64,000 bases of DNA, taken from CAVTJX01 sp963735175 (GTDB lineage Bacteria; Electryoneota; RPQS01). The stretch lies in contig CAVTJX010000016.1 in NCBI GenBank assembly GCA_963735175.1, positions 496,001-560,000 of the forward strand, in the 5' to 3' direction. Made by a program: the position numbers and the translations under genes. The number at the start of each line of letters is the position of its first letter. The stretch's first letter is position 1. The notes beneath the pieces were generated by a model. That model was not told the origin of the DNA. It worked only from the letters and a program-made list of their open reading frames with translations, and did no database searches. Positions 19,859 to 29,458 of this stretch are shown here, one piece after another.

Positions 19859-22800
19859 TTACTCGTCGTGCGACCCGCCCGTTTCACCGTTTCGCGCCGC
19901 GCCCGCGGGCGGACCGTCGCAATAGCGCACCTCAAAATAGCGAATTGGCGCTTCGGTCTGGGCAATAAAAACCGACGTGTCGCTGACACAGGTTTCAAAC
20001 GTGTTACACTCAGCGATGGTGGTGCCGCTGTACACACAATAGTGCATGCCGGGCATGGGCGACCAAGCCAGCACCACGCCGCTGTCCGCCGGACTGAGCA
20101 CCACGTTCATCTGCTGCGGATCAGGCGCGGACCACAGTGAAAATTGGGCCGATAGCCGCAGTCCCCCCGCGCCGGATACGGCAACTTCCACCGGCCACAT
20201 CGACTCACCCCAGGCCAGGTCACGGTTTGTCAGTCGCAGCGGCACTCGCACATTCCCGCCTGCCGGCACAATTCCCTGCCGCGCCCCACGCGCCGTGCAC
20301 CTCGTGGCCGCGGTGTCGGGTCGCGAAAAGCGCACGCGTAAATTGCTTGTGATGAACGTCTGATTGTATGCCAGTTGCAGGTACTCGTTCTGCCTGCCTT
20401 TGATGCCCACCGTGCCCTGATTCAGCGGCGCGGTCATTCCGGCATAGACAAAGTCGATGGCCCCGTCCCGCCACAGTACGATCTGGAAGGTGTTGGGGCC
20501 GGTGTCGTTGGAAAAACGGTGCAGCGAGTCCCACTGCACGACGTAGCAGTCCCGTAACGAATCGTAGAGCGTCTTCACCTGGCCGCCGCGCTCGATATTC
20601 AAATCCACCCAATACGGCGCGAGCAGGTAGTAAGGGTCGTGGAGATCGGTCACCGGAAACACATACCAGGAAAGATCGTCGATACAGGAGGTAAACGACA
20701 GAAAACCGTTGGAGCTGATGGTCGCCCGGTCAAACCAGCGCTCGAAAAACGGGAAGTGCCAGGGTAAAAGTTGCGGATCGCTGGTCGTGTCGTCCTCGAT
20801 CAATCCAATGTTCCCACCCATTCCGTCGATGCTGTTGAACTCAAAGGGGATGCTGTTCCACTCATACGCCGCGCTGGGCGTTTCGCCTGGAATTAAAACG
20901 GCATAGGCCGCGGGCGCGCTGCCGCCGTTAACCAGCACCAGCGCCGTATCTACCGACTGGCCGGGTGCCACGGATAGCCGGGTTTCAAGATTGAGCACAG
21001 ATAACGCGGGAATCCCCTGCGAAAGCGCGCCGGGCCGGTAGCGGATCGCCCGCCCCGGTTCTAACAGCGAGGAGGTCTCGGCAAACGTGCCGTTGTATCC
21101 GTACTGGATGTAGTTGTTGCCACTCGCCGCCTCGATCCCGATCGTAGCCGAATTGGGTGCGGATACATCGTGGTAGCGAACTTCGATCGTCGCGTCGCCA
21201 TTGGCTGTTGGAAAAAGCGTAGGATCATAGATGATCACTTCGAATGATTCGCTGCTGCCCAGATTGTGGTGCGGCACATCCGACCATTCGATGATGAACG
21301 CGCCCTCTGCCGGTTCGTAGTAGCTACAGATGTCGCCGCCCTGATTGTCATTCAGGTCATCCCAGAATGGATAGATGGTGGGTGCCCAGTAACGCGGTAG
21401 TGACGCATTGGTATACGCGGTGAAGCCGCGGTTGAAACTGACACTGCCGTTGGCATTCAAGTAGATCCGGTTCCATGTAACGCCGTAAAACTTCACTGGA
21501 AACGGCAGTGCCAGCGGCACCACGCCGTCATCCGACATATTGTGCATCACGCCCGGCCCGCCCAAGGTCGGAGAGATCTCCCACCAGGCATACACCGGCC
21601 CGCCCGGATCCGTATCGTCGTAAGCCCGGTAGCCGTAGGGATCGGCGGGACTTGGCAAATGTCGCGGGTTGTTCGGCAGCACAAGTTCCACGTCGATGAT
21701 ACCGCCGCCCAGAATCTGTACTCCGGCCATCAGCGCGTCGGCGCAAAAGCCGTCGGAGGCGTAAATAGTATACGTGCCGTGCGACAAAATCAGGTGAAAG
21801 CGTCCCTGGGTGTCTGTGCGCACCTCGGGGATATTGACATTTTGCGTCCAGACTCGCGCATTGGCCGCCGGCCAGCCGCTGCAATTTGTTACGGTTCCCG
21901 TCAGCGCTCCGCACGTATCGGCCAGTGTCAACGTCACGTTCAGGTTCAGTGTATCCCGGGCCGTAAGCACCTCCGTCTGCACCCACGTCTGGAATGACGG
22001 ATAGACGATGCGTAAGGCAAACGGCATTTCCGCCGGCATCGCAATCAGAAAGCGTCCGGCGCTGTCCGCCTGTACATGCTGCGGATGGCCGTCGATCGTC
22101 ACCGGCGCGGCCACATCGTCGCCAAACAGGTCGGTGATTTGACCGCGGATCCATCCCACACCGCCGAGCGCGCCCATCACTGCCAGATAAGCGTCGATTT
22201 GACCATAACCGTAGGTGTTGTCGTTGCCCTGCGGTCCCTTGTCTACCGCTGTCCACAACAGAATCTTTTTCAGCGAATCAGGCGAGAGGCCGGGATTCGC
22301 TTCCAGCATCAACGCCGCCGTCCCGGCGGCGTGCGGTGCGGCAAACGACGTCCCGCTCCCAGTGGCATAGCCGCTGCCATTGGCGCTGCGGATGTCGCGG
22401 CCCGGCGCCACAACTTCCGGCTTGATGGCAAACGACGGATTGGCCGTGCACGGACTGGGTCCACGACTTGACTGTGTCCAAATTGAGTCTACTACACGGT
22501 CATATCCGCCTACGGCAAATTCGCTCGTCTCCGCTTGCGCACGCTGCGCGGGAACGCCGATAGTCTGCCCGCCAAAGGCGCCCTCATTCCCCGCCGCCCA
22601 GAATATCGCGATGCCTGCCGCCTCGCAATTGTCCAGCGCTGTGTTGAACACATCATAGCAGGGCGGATACGACGACGCCACAAGGCCCCACGAATTGGAA
22701 ATCACACGCGGGACGTCGCTGAACGTCGCCGGATTCCCGTCGGGATCGAGCGCCCACTGTAAGGCCTGCAACGCACTGCTGATGACCGCGCTGCCCGAAG

Positions 22801-23599
22801 AGTTCAATCGCGCCGCAATATAGCGCGCTCCCCAAGCGACGCCCACGGTATCGCCCGGCGCGCCACCGCAGAGAATCCCCATCGTCATTGTGCCGTGTCC
22901 AACGCCGTCCGTCGGCGACGATGTCGTTCCGGCGAGGTCTAACCAGCACGCCGCGGACGGATATCCGTAACTCCCCAGCCATCGGCCTGATAGCGCCGGA
23001 TGCGCTCCGTTAACACCGGTGTCGAGATTCGCCAGTAACACGCCCGCGCCCGTGATTCCCATGTCCCAGACCTCGCGCGCGCGAATTGAAACTAATCCGG
23101 GTTCGGCCACCAGATCGAGGCTCGAAACGCCGTGTCGCAATGGCTCCTGAATGACGTTAAACGGTCCATCTTCAATCACTTCCGCAACTCCGGGAAGCGT
23201 TTCTAACTCGGCAAAAGCCGCGTCAGTCCCGCGCACGGCGACGGCATTCGCAATAAATAGGGGCGTGTAACTGGCAACTTCTCCCGTTGTTACCAGCCGC
23301 TCCAGCACCGCGATCACAGGGATCTGCGATCGCGTGGCGACCTGTTGCAGTCCTTCGATAACGTCTTTGTGCCGCCGCCTCAATGCTACCGCGCCATGGC
23401 CCTTTAGCTTAGACACCGAAGCTTGATCCGCGAGCAGAACCAGACGGGATTCGAATGTCGCCGAATTCGCCGGATTTGCGGCGAAAAAAAGTAAAACTAA
23501 CCCCATCGTCATAGCGAATAGAGCAAGCCGTCCTGCCAGTCCTTTCGGAAACCGGCAGCGACCCCGCATGAACGCTCTAAACCTATACCATGTATGCAT
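19859..23599 (-). CDS. secreted subtilisin-like (S8) protease with repeated beta modules
   Basis: 1246 aa, intact. The basic N-terminus and hydrophobic stretch LALFAMTMGLVLLFFAANPA form a signal peptide; an in-frame ATG at 23569 is an equally good start. An inhibitor-I9-like propeptide (about 50-150) precedes the catalytic domain: Asp193 (LANLDTGV), His235 (GVGHGT), oxyanion Asn337 (AAGNEG) and Ser418 (SGTSFAAP). Then a carboxypeptidase-regulatory-like region (about 485-635), two copies of the beta module also found in the M14 gene (first about 645-840, DPGGPVYAWWEIS; second about 890-1090, FPFFERWF ... SSNGFLSF) and an FN3-like tail (VYSGTT ... RYFEVRYCD). Neighbours on both sides suggest coordinated protein degradation outside the cell. 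Confidence 0.92.
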   Translation of the reverse strand: MHTWYRFRAFMRGRCRFPKGLAGRLALFAMTMGLVLLFFAANPANSATFESRLVLLADQASVSKLKGHGAVALRRRHKDVIEGLQQVATRSQIPVIAVLERLVTTGEVASYTPLFIANAVAVRGTDAAFAELETLPGVAEVIEDGPFNVIQEPLRHGVSSLDLVAEPGLVSIRAREVWDMGITGAGVLLANLDTGVNGAHPALSGRWLGSYGYPSAACWLDLAGTTSSPTDGVGHGTMTMGILCGGAPGDTVGVAWGARYIAARLNSSGSAVISSALQALQWALDPDGNPATFSDVPRVISNSWGLVASSYPPCYDVFNTALDNCEAAGIAIFWAAGNEGAFGGQTIGVPAQRAQAETSEFAVGGYDRVVDSIWTQSSRGPSPCTANPSFAIKPEVVAPGRDIRSANGSGYATGSGTSFAAPHAAGTAALMLEANPGLSPDSLKKILLWTAVDKGPQGNDNTYGYGQIDAYLAVMGALGGVGWIRGQITDLFGDDVAAPVTIDGHPQHVQADSAGRFLIAMPAEMPFALRIVYPSFQTWVQTEVLTARDTLNLNVTLTLADTCGALTGTVTNCSGWPAANARVWTQNVNIPEVRTDTQGRFHLILSHGTYTIYASDGFCADALMAGVQILGGGIIDVELVLPNNPRHLPSPADPYGYRAYDDTDPGGPVYAWWEISPTLGGPGVMHNMSDDGVVPLALPFPVKFYGVTWNRIYLNANGSVSFNRGFTAYTNASLPRYWAPTIYPFWDDLNDNQGGDICSYYEPAEGAFIIEWSDVPHHNLGSSESFEVIIYDPTLFPTANGDATIEVRYHDVSAPNSATIGIEAASGNNYIQYGYNGTFAETSSLLEPGRAIRYRPGALSQGIPALSVLNLETRLSVAPGQSVDTALVLVNGGSAPAAYAVLIPGETPSAAYEWNSIPFEFNSIDGMGGNIGLIEDDTTSDPQLLPWHFPFFERWFDRATISSNGFLSFTSCIDDLSWYVFPVTDLHDPYYLLAPYWVDLNIERGGQVKTLYDSLRDCYVVQWDSLHRFSNDTGPNTFQIVLWRDGAIDFVYAGMTAPLNQGTVGIKGRQNEYLQLAYNQTFITSNLRVRFSRPDTAATRCTARGARQGIVPAGGNVRVPLRLTNRDLAWGESMWPVEVAVSGAGGLRLSAQFSLWSAPDPQQMNVVLSPADSGVVLAWSPMPGMHYCVYSGTTIAECNTFETCVSDTSVFIAQTEAPIRYFEVRYCDGPPAGAARNGETGGSHDE

Positions 23600-23845
23600 T
23601 TTTACAAACGACCAGATCAGGTCAGCACAATTTAGCCCATTTCACCATTCATTAGATAATATACATAACGATTCGTCGGACCGCTACGGAATTATGGCCA
23701 CTTCACGAGTTTTCTGTCCGGCCGAAGAGCTTGCTTTTTGGCAATTTTCTCGTAACTTACTTCGCGCCGGGTGGCGTGACACGAAGCCGGCTTGGCCTGC
23801 TGAGTGTTTCGCCTCTCGCGGATGTATTCACTGGAAATCTATGTT
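23600..23845. other. divergent intergenic region
   Basis: A+T-richer spacer between the S8 protease (minus) and the TPR gene (plus). It should hold both promoters, but I see no -35/-10 pair strong enough to name and no hairpin or repeat. Confidence 0.4.
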
Positions 23846-24922
23846 ATGAGTTATAATTCACGTCGTATCCGATATCTCAAGCCACGCCGCGGCCAACCGT
23901 CATGGACCCTTCGGGGGTCAGTTTCGCTATCGATAGGTAACTTGTTACAGTTTTCCATCCTTCTGATCGTCACGACTGCCGCTTGTGCAGCCTCTCCGCT
24001 GGATGAATACCCGGCCTTAATGGATACGTTAGTCGGCGCACATCATACCGCAGCGGAGGAGATGTGCCGGCAGCTCGCTGTGAATTATCCGGGCCATCCG
24101 GGCGCGGTCTATGCCCGGGCGAGCGCACTCTACGCGCAGATGGTGGATTTTGAAGATTCTTCGGGCCGCGCGGAGTTCATGGCGCTCACGGACAGCGTGG
24201 CGCGGCTCTGCGACACGTGGAAACTCCAGCAACGCGGCGACCGGGCCAAGATCGCATTTTTAAAAGGCAGCGCCCTGGCTTCACGCGGACTGCTATTACA
24301 TCACGAAGGCAGAACGTTGCCCGGACTGCGTTCACTGATCAGCGCCAAGGGTGAATTTGACGAGGCCATTGACGTTAATCCGGAGTTTTACGACGCGTAT
24401 CTGGGGCGGGGCGCTTACCGCTATGGCGTAGCCCGTAACGCCGGCGTGATCACCTGGCTGCCCTTCATTCCCAGCGCGAAGAGTGGCTGGGACGATATGT
24501 GGCAGGCCGTCGAGCGTTCGCGCTTCTCGCGGTGGTCCGCACTCACGGTCATTGTCGGATTTGCCATTGACGACAAAGATTTCACGCTGGCCGACAGCAT
24601 CTGCGCGGCCGGACTCGCGCGCTTTCCGCACAACCGCAGTTTCCTCTTTCCCAAACTGGCACTCGCTGTCCGGCGCGGTCAGTGGAACGAAGCGGAGATT
24701 ACGGCGCACGATTTGCTGGCGCAGTTCCTCGCGCTTCCCGGCAGTAACGGTTACGAGGCCACAGGGCTCTACTGGCGGCTGATGCGGATCGCCGATGCCG
24801 ACGGTCGTCCGGCTGACGCCGTGAATTATGCCCGCGCGGGCGTCGCCACGTACCGCACACCCGACGCGGCGCGCCGCCGCAAAGACAAATTAACCGAGAT
24901 GGAATCGCGGCTGGCCCGCTAA
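23846..24922 (+). CDS. TPR-like exported or membrane-anchored protein
   Basis: About 358 aa from ATG 23846 (MSYNSRRIRYLKPRRG). A hydrophobic segment GNLLQFSILLIVTTAACAAS near residues 32-52 is a signal peptide or signal anchor preceded by a basic region. The rest is helical with TPR-like repeats (AAEEMCRQLAVNYPGHPGAVYARASALYA; GEFDEAIDVNPEFYDAYLGRGAYRYG). No catalytic motif is seen. The upstream in-frame ATG at 23804 would add 14 unconvincing residues. It ends 23 bp before the CCA-adding enzyme start. Function unknown; periplasmic scaffold is a guess. Confidence 0.65.
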   Translation: MSYNSRRIRYLKPRRGQPSWTLRGSVSLSIGNLLQFSILLIVTTAACAASPLDEYPALMDTLVGAHHTAAEEMCRQLAVNYPGHPGAVYARASALYAQMVDFEDSSGRAEFMALTDSVARLCDTWKLQQRGDRAKIAFLKGSALASRGLLLHHEGRTLPGLRSLISAKGEFDEAIDVNPEFYDAYLGRGAYRYGVARNAGVITWLPFIPSAKSGWDDMWQAVERSRFSRWSALTVIVGFAIDDKDFTLADSICAAGLARFPHNRSFLFPKLALAVRRGQWNEAEITAHDLLAQFLALPGSNGYEATGLYWRLMRIADADGRPADAVNYARAGVATYRTPDAARRRKDKLTEMESRLAR

Positions 24923-24945
24923 CGTCTTAGAGACAGGCACTCGTC

Positions 24946-26460
24946 TTGAATCGCAGTTCCGATAAACCGATCCGCCTCTTCACCCGCAAGGACTCGAAGC
25001 TCTTAGACCGACTGGGGCGCTTTGCCGATGGCGAAGGCGTCCCGCTCTATGTCGTCGGCGGCTACGTTCGCGACCGGCTGTTAGGCTTCCCCGTCAAGCA
25101 CGAGATCGATTCGACCGTGGTGGGCGACGCCGTCGACTTCGCCACCAAACTCGCGGCCCATCTGGGCGTGCGCGCGCCGGTGATCTTTCCCAAGTTCGGC
25201 ACGGCGATGGTTCCCTACCGCGGCTACCGGCTGGATTTCGTATCCGCCCGCGCCGAAGCCTACGAGGAAGGCTCGCGGAAGCCGAAAGTCTGGGCCGCCG
25301 GACTCGAGGCCGATCTGCAGCGCCGCGATTTCACCGTCAACGCCATGGCCGCCAGTCTGAACAAGACGGCCTATGGCGAGTTGATTGATTTGTTTGGTGG
25401 GCAGACCGATCTTGCGGCGAAGCTGTTACGCACACCGCTGGAGCCCGAACGCACGTTTTCGGATGATCCGCTGCGCATTATGCGCGCGATCCGTTTTGCC
25501 GCGCAGCTCGAGTTTTCGATTGAACGGGACACACTGGCCGCGCTGCAGCGGATGGTCGACCGGCTGAAGATCATCAGCCAGGAACGGATTACCAAGAAGT
25601 TTCTCAAACTACTCGCGGCGAAAAAGCCGTCCATTGGTCTGCGGTTTCTATACCTGACGGGCGTCATGGACGTGATCTTTCCCGAGATCAGCCAGCTTTC
25701 CGGCGTAGAACAGATCGGCCCGCACCACCACAAGGACGTGTTTGAACACACGCTACTGGTGGTCGATCAGATCGCCCTCTTAACGAAGGATCCCGTGATG
25801 CGCCTGGCGGCCCTTGTCCACGACATTGCCAAGCCGCGCACCAAGCGGTTTATGCCGCAGACCGGCTGGACCTTTCACGGTCACGAGGATCTCGGGGCGC
25901 GGATGATGAAGCCGATTGGCCGCCGGTTGAAGCTCCCCGAGGAGACCACCGGCAAGCTCTCCAAAATCGTCGCCTTACACATGCGGCCCATCAATCTGAC
26001 GAGGGAAAGCGTCACCGACAGTGCCGTCCGGCGGCTGATTGTGGATGCGGGCGAGGATCTGGAGGATCTGATGGCCCTCTGCCGGGCCGATATCACCTCT
26101 GCCAAACCCAATAAAGTCAAGAGATACCTGTCGCAGTTCGACGAACTGCGGGCGCGCATTGACGAGGTGATTTCCAAGGACAATCTCCGGGCATTTCAAA
26201 GTCCAGTCCGGGGCGAAGAAATCATGGCTGTCTGCAACATATCACCCGGACCCTTAGTCGGAAAGATAAAGACCGCCCTCGAAGACGCAATCCTCGAAGG
26301 TCACGTGCCCAACGAGCACGATGCCGTATTGGCTTACCTGCACGAAATCAAGTCTCAATTCATAGGATCCGATCCCTCTCATGAACCTTCGCCTGCTGAC
26401 GGCCGGCCTGCTGCTGATGGCGGGAACAGCCCTGGCCCAGCCGCCGTTTCCGACCATTAA
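24946..26460 (+). CDS. CCA tRNA nucleotidyltransferase / poly(A) polymerase family with HD domain
   Basis: Class II nucleotidyltransferase that adds or repairs the tRNA 3' CCA, or polyadenylates RNA. TTG start at 24946. Head domain YVVGGYVRDRLLG and HEIDSTVVGDAVDFA; the second position is Asp-Ser rather than the more usual Asp-x-Asp, the remaining acidic residues being nearby. RRDFTVNAMA and DPLRIMRAIRFAA are the neck signatures. A C-terminal HD domain (HHKDVFEHTLLVVDQ ... ALVHDIAKPRT ... HGHEDLGA) is present. The frame overlaps TolC by 80 bp with a low-complexity tail (SPADGRPAADGG). A single surplus base near the end would instead give a TAG stop about 18 bp before tolC, so the true end is uncertain. 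Confidence 0.85.
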   Translation: MNRSSDKPIRLFTRKDSKLLDRLGRFADGEGVPLYVVGGYVRDRLLGFPVKHEIDSTVVGDAVDFATKLAAHLGVRAPVIFPKFGTAMVPYRGYRLDFVSARAEAYEEGSRKPKVWAAGLEADLQRRDFTVNAMAASLNKTAYGELIDLFGGQTDLAAKLLRTPLEPERTFSDDPLRIMRAIRFAAQLEFSIERDTLAALQRMVDRLKIISQERITKKFLKLLAAKKPSIGLRFLYLTGVMDVIFPEISQLSGVEQIGPHHHKDVFEHTLLVVDQIALLTKDPVMRLAALVHDIAKPRTKRFMPQTGWTFHGHEDLGARMMKPIGRRLKLPEETTGKLSKIVALHMRPINLTRESVTDSAVRRLIVDAGEDLEDLMALCRADITSAKPNKVKRYLSQFDELRARIDEVISKDNLRAFQSPVRGEEIMAVCNISPGPLVGKIKTALEDAILEGHVPNEHDAVLAYLHEIKSQFIGSDPSHEPSPADGRPAADGGNSPGPAAVSDH

Positions 26461-27802
26461 CAGTACCACGCCGCTGTCGATGGATTCATTGGTAGCGTTA
26501 GGCTTTCAGTACAGTCCGGCCTTCCGTCAGACGGCCCTCGATACGCGCTTGAACTCCATTGGCCGCTTGAACGCCATCGGAAACTTCCTGCCGACGATTG
26601 GGGTCGGGATGTCGTTTTCGCAGACTCACTACCGCAATCCCACGTTTACGAATCCGGACGGCAGTGTTTCCACCTATCCCATCACCTTCGAGGAAAATTA
26701 CGTCCAGTGGGATTCGGCGGGACTGCCGCATCTGGCGACACGGACCGTCACCCAGGAAGTCCCCGAGGGAGATTCGCGTTCGTCATCGATGTATCTCTCC
26801 ATCGACGAATCGCTGTTTGAAGGCGGCCGGCGCTATTTTCTGTATCGCGTGGCGCGGGCTCAGGAGGAAATTAACAACCTGAGCGTGGTTGATGGGCAAA
26901 AATCACTGACCCGACGCATCGCGCAACAGGTGATGGTCGTACTCACACAGGAACAACTGCTGGTATTGAACCAGCGGCTGCTCGACCAGCGGAAGGACGC
27001 GCTGGCGCTGGCGAAGGCGCGGTTTGACGTCGGCGCGGTCACGGAACTGGACGTGTTGCAGGCCGAAATCAAGGTCGGCTCCGCCGAAAACGCAGTGACC
27101 TCCGTGGAGCAGGCCGTCCAGGGGCAGCAAGAAGTTTTGAACGAACTGCTGGGTATCGACATCAAGAGCCGTTTCCCCATGCCCGCCGCGGAGGCGATTA
27201 CGCCCCTCGAATTCAATATCGACAGCCTCGTGACGTCCGCCTATACGAACCGCACGGATCTGGCGATCGCCGATCTGACCGTGAAGCGCGCCACGCACAC
27301 CATCAACATCGGCAAGGCGGATTATCTGCCCAGCGTCTCGCTGGGGATGCAGATCAGCCGCAGCGAGCAATCGGGCAAGCGCGAAAACTGGACGGTTACG
27401 CCGCGCAACGAAAATACGAGCTATGCGCTGAGTCTGCGCTGGAACCTGTTTAACGGCTTCACTCGCGAGTACAACATCGCCACACAGCGTGTGGCCCGCG
27501 ACCGCGCAATGGAGAACCTGCGTCAGCTTCGACTGAGTGTGGATCGCGCCGTGCGCGACGCGTATTACAATCTGAACAACGTTTTCAATCAGCTTCAGAT
27601 CACCACACGCAACCGCGAACTGGCCGAGCGGCAACTGAACCTCGAACGTGAGCGCTACCGCCTCGGCGCGACCTCGGCGCTGGCCTTGCGCGACGCACAA
27701 GTCGTTTACGCCCGCGCGGAAACGGACCATTTGCAGAAGATGCTCGAATACCAATCCTCGGTGATTGCTTTGGAACTGGCAGTGGGTCGGCCCATCCGCT
27801 GA
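26381..27802 (+). CDS. TolC-family outer-membrane efflux protein
   Basis: 473 aa. Signal peptide MNLRLLTAGLLLMAGTALAQ. Two repeats of long coiled-coil helices and strands typical of the OEP family are visible; the second half includes LRWNLFNGFTREYNIATQRVARDRAMENLR (split here only for reading) with the Trp-x-Leu-Phe-Asn-Gly-Phe signature, and the first half the SIDESLFEGGRRYF equivalent. It forms trimeric outer-membrane exit ducts for RND, ABC or type I systems, but no partner pump or adaptor gene is adjacent. The start is well defined by the signal peptide. Downstream is a 567-bp repeat-rich spacer. Confidence 0.88.
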   Translation: MNLRLLTAGLLLMAGTALAQPPFPTINSTTPLSMDSLVALGFQYSPAFRQTALDTRLNSIGRLNAIGNFLPTIGVGMSFSQTHYRNPTFTNPDGSVSTYPITFEENYVQWDSAGLPHLATRTVTQEVPEGDSRSSSMYLSIDESLFEGGRRYFLYRVARAQEEINNLSVVDGQKSLTRRIAQQVMVVLTQEQLLVLNQRLLDQRKDALALAKARFDVGAVTELDVLQAEIKVGSAENAVTSVEQAVQGQQEVLNELLGIDIKSRFPMPAAEAITPLEFNIDSLVTSAYTNRTDLAIADLTVKRATHTINIGKADYLPSVSLGMQISRSEQSGKRENWTVTPRNENTSYALSLRWNLFNGFTREYNIATQRVARDRAMENLRQLRLSVDRAVRDAYYNLNNVFNQLQITTRNRELAERQLNLERERYRLGATSALALRDAQVVYARAETDHLQKMLEYQSSVIALELAVGRPIR

Positions 27803-28369
27803 CGAACGTGACGTTCAATCCGACGCGCTGACGCTGGGAATTACCGCCGCGCTAAGACGCGCGGGCTGGACCCATCCCAGCATAGACGAATAATAGATCC
27901 CTGGGCAACGGGCTCTGTCCCGTTGCTCTTTCTTAAGATTGCGGCGGGTTGGAGCCCGCCGTTTAGGGAAACAATGTTGCGGCGGATTGGAGCCCGCCGC
28001 CCAGGTATATTCGTTAACGCCGCGCGGGATTTCTTACCCCGCGCGGTTTTTTTAGAATTCGCGCCCATGGTCTATTCCAGAAAATACTGGTGGCGGCCTC
28101 TGGCCGTCTTGACGGGGAAACGGGCGGGTTGCGGAAGACATTAACCCGCCCCTACGCAGTAAGATTGCAGAAGCGGATTCCGGCCGGTGGAGAGGGCGAA
28201 CGAAGCCCAAGACCCCAGCCAGCGAAGCGCGGCAATCATGGGCGTCAGCTCCATCGGGTCCAGCATCGTATGCTGGGGTTGCTATTGATGGACAATTGGA
28301 GTATTATATAAGGTTTCAGATATGCCAACAGGGATGGGTCCGTACCCGTCGGAATCAACGTAACTTCAT
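27803..28369. repeat. repeat-rich intergenic region
   Basis: No gene. It holds two near-identical short palindromes (GCGGCGGGTTGGAGCCCGCC at 27940-27962 and GCGGCGGATTGGAGCCCGCC at 27980-28000), the element-A hairpin (28020-28053, listed separately), a GGCGGCCTCTGGCCG motif near 28092 that recurs near 57575, and GGATTCCGGCCGG near 28174 that recurs near 33167. These look like a composite of dispersed REP-type units. Confidence 0.65.
28020..28053 (+). terminator. element-A palindrome acting as a terminator
   Basis: Nine-bp stem CCGCGCGGG/CCCGCGCGG with loop containing ATTTCTTA, followed by eight T. The same palindrome with a conserved loop occurs at 33131, 57900 and 61505, so it is also a dispersed repeat. 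Here it could end tolC transcription from 220 bp away. Confidence 0.7.
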
Positions 28370-29456
28370 TTGTCACAAAGACTTTTAAGCGCGATTGAAG
28401 AGCGCGTCGAACGGGTTCAGGGCTATGTCCTAAAGCCTGAGTATGTCAACCGCTTTGCCCCGGAGGATATGCAGGAGGCCGTGACATGCTATTTCGCGTC
28501 AGGCGGCAAGCGTTTGCGGCCGGCGGTTCTGCTGTTTTCAGTCGGCGCTGTGGGGGGCAACGAAGCCAAGGCGATCAGCGCCGCCGCCGCCGTGGAGATC
28601 TTCCACACGTGGACGCTGGTGCATGACGACATCATCGACCGCGATCCCATCCGCCGCGGGGCGCCCACGGTTCATGAACGCTTTTTCCGCAAGCCGACCA
28701 CGCAGACGTTGTTCGGCGACGGCGATGAAGCGCGGCATTACGGAGTTTCCGTGGCGGTGCTGGCCGGTGACGTGCAGCACGGCTGGGGCATCAGTTTGAT
28801 GACCGAGATGACGACGAAGTTCGGCATCTCTTCGGATGTGACGCTGACGCTGATTAATACGCTTGACACGCGTGTGCTGTGTACACTCGTGGATGGCGAG
28901 ATGCTGGATGTGCAGTATTCGAAGGTGCCGATTGAGGATTTATCCGCCGAGCAGATCGAGCGCATGCTGTGGAAAAAGACCGGCGCGTTGTATGAATTCT
29001 GCGGCGAAGCCGGGGCGTGCATCGGACTGAATTTGCCAAACCTGAAGCATCCGCTGGCCGTCGCGCTGGGCCGCTTCTGCAGCATCTGCGGCACCGCGTT
29101 TCAATTGCAGGACGATATTCTTGGCATCGTGGGCAACGAGAAGATGCTGGGCAAACCCATCGGCAGCGACATTCGCGAGGGCAAGCGCACATTGATCGTG
29201 CAGCATGCCTACACGCACGCGAGCCTCGCCCAGAAGACCCTGCTGACGCAGACGCTGGGCAATCCCGCTGCCCCCATTGAGGATATTGCGCGAAGTCTCG
29301 GAACTCTTCAAGGATCTGGGCAGTATCGCGTACACGGCGGAACTGGCGCGGCGGCGCGTCGATGAGGCGCTGGTGTTTCTGAAGGAAGTGCCGACTTCGC
29401 CCTACCGCGATTTGCTGGGCGATTGGGCGCAACTCATGATCGAGCGGGAGTTCTGA
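28370..29456 (+). CDS. polyprenyl diphosphate synthase (one +1 frame break)
   Basis: Elongates isoprenoid diphosphates (cytoplasm; quinone or undecaprenyl-type side chains). First aspartate-rich motif LVHDDIIDRDP, preceded by GGKRLRP, and second motif LQDDILGIVG, both intact. The frame breaks near 29290; one base on, the protein continues EVSELFKDLGSIAYTAEL and ends AQLMIEREF. TTG start at 28370 (MSQRLLSAIEERV) is the only reasonable one, without a strong Shine-Dalgarno sequence. The stop is 2 bp before the PTS IIC gene, so they are probably co-transcribed. The surplus base lies in TTGCGCG. Confidence 0.87.
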
Positions 29457-29458
29457 GC

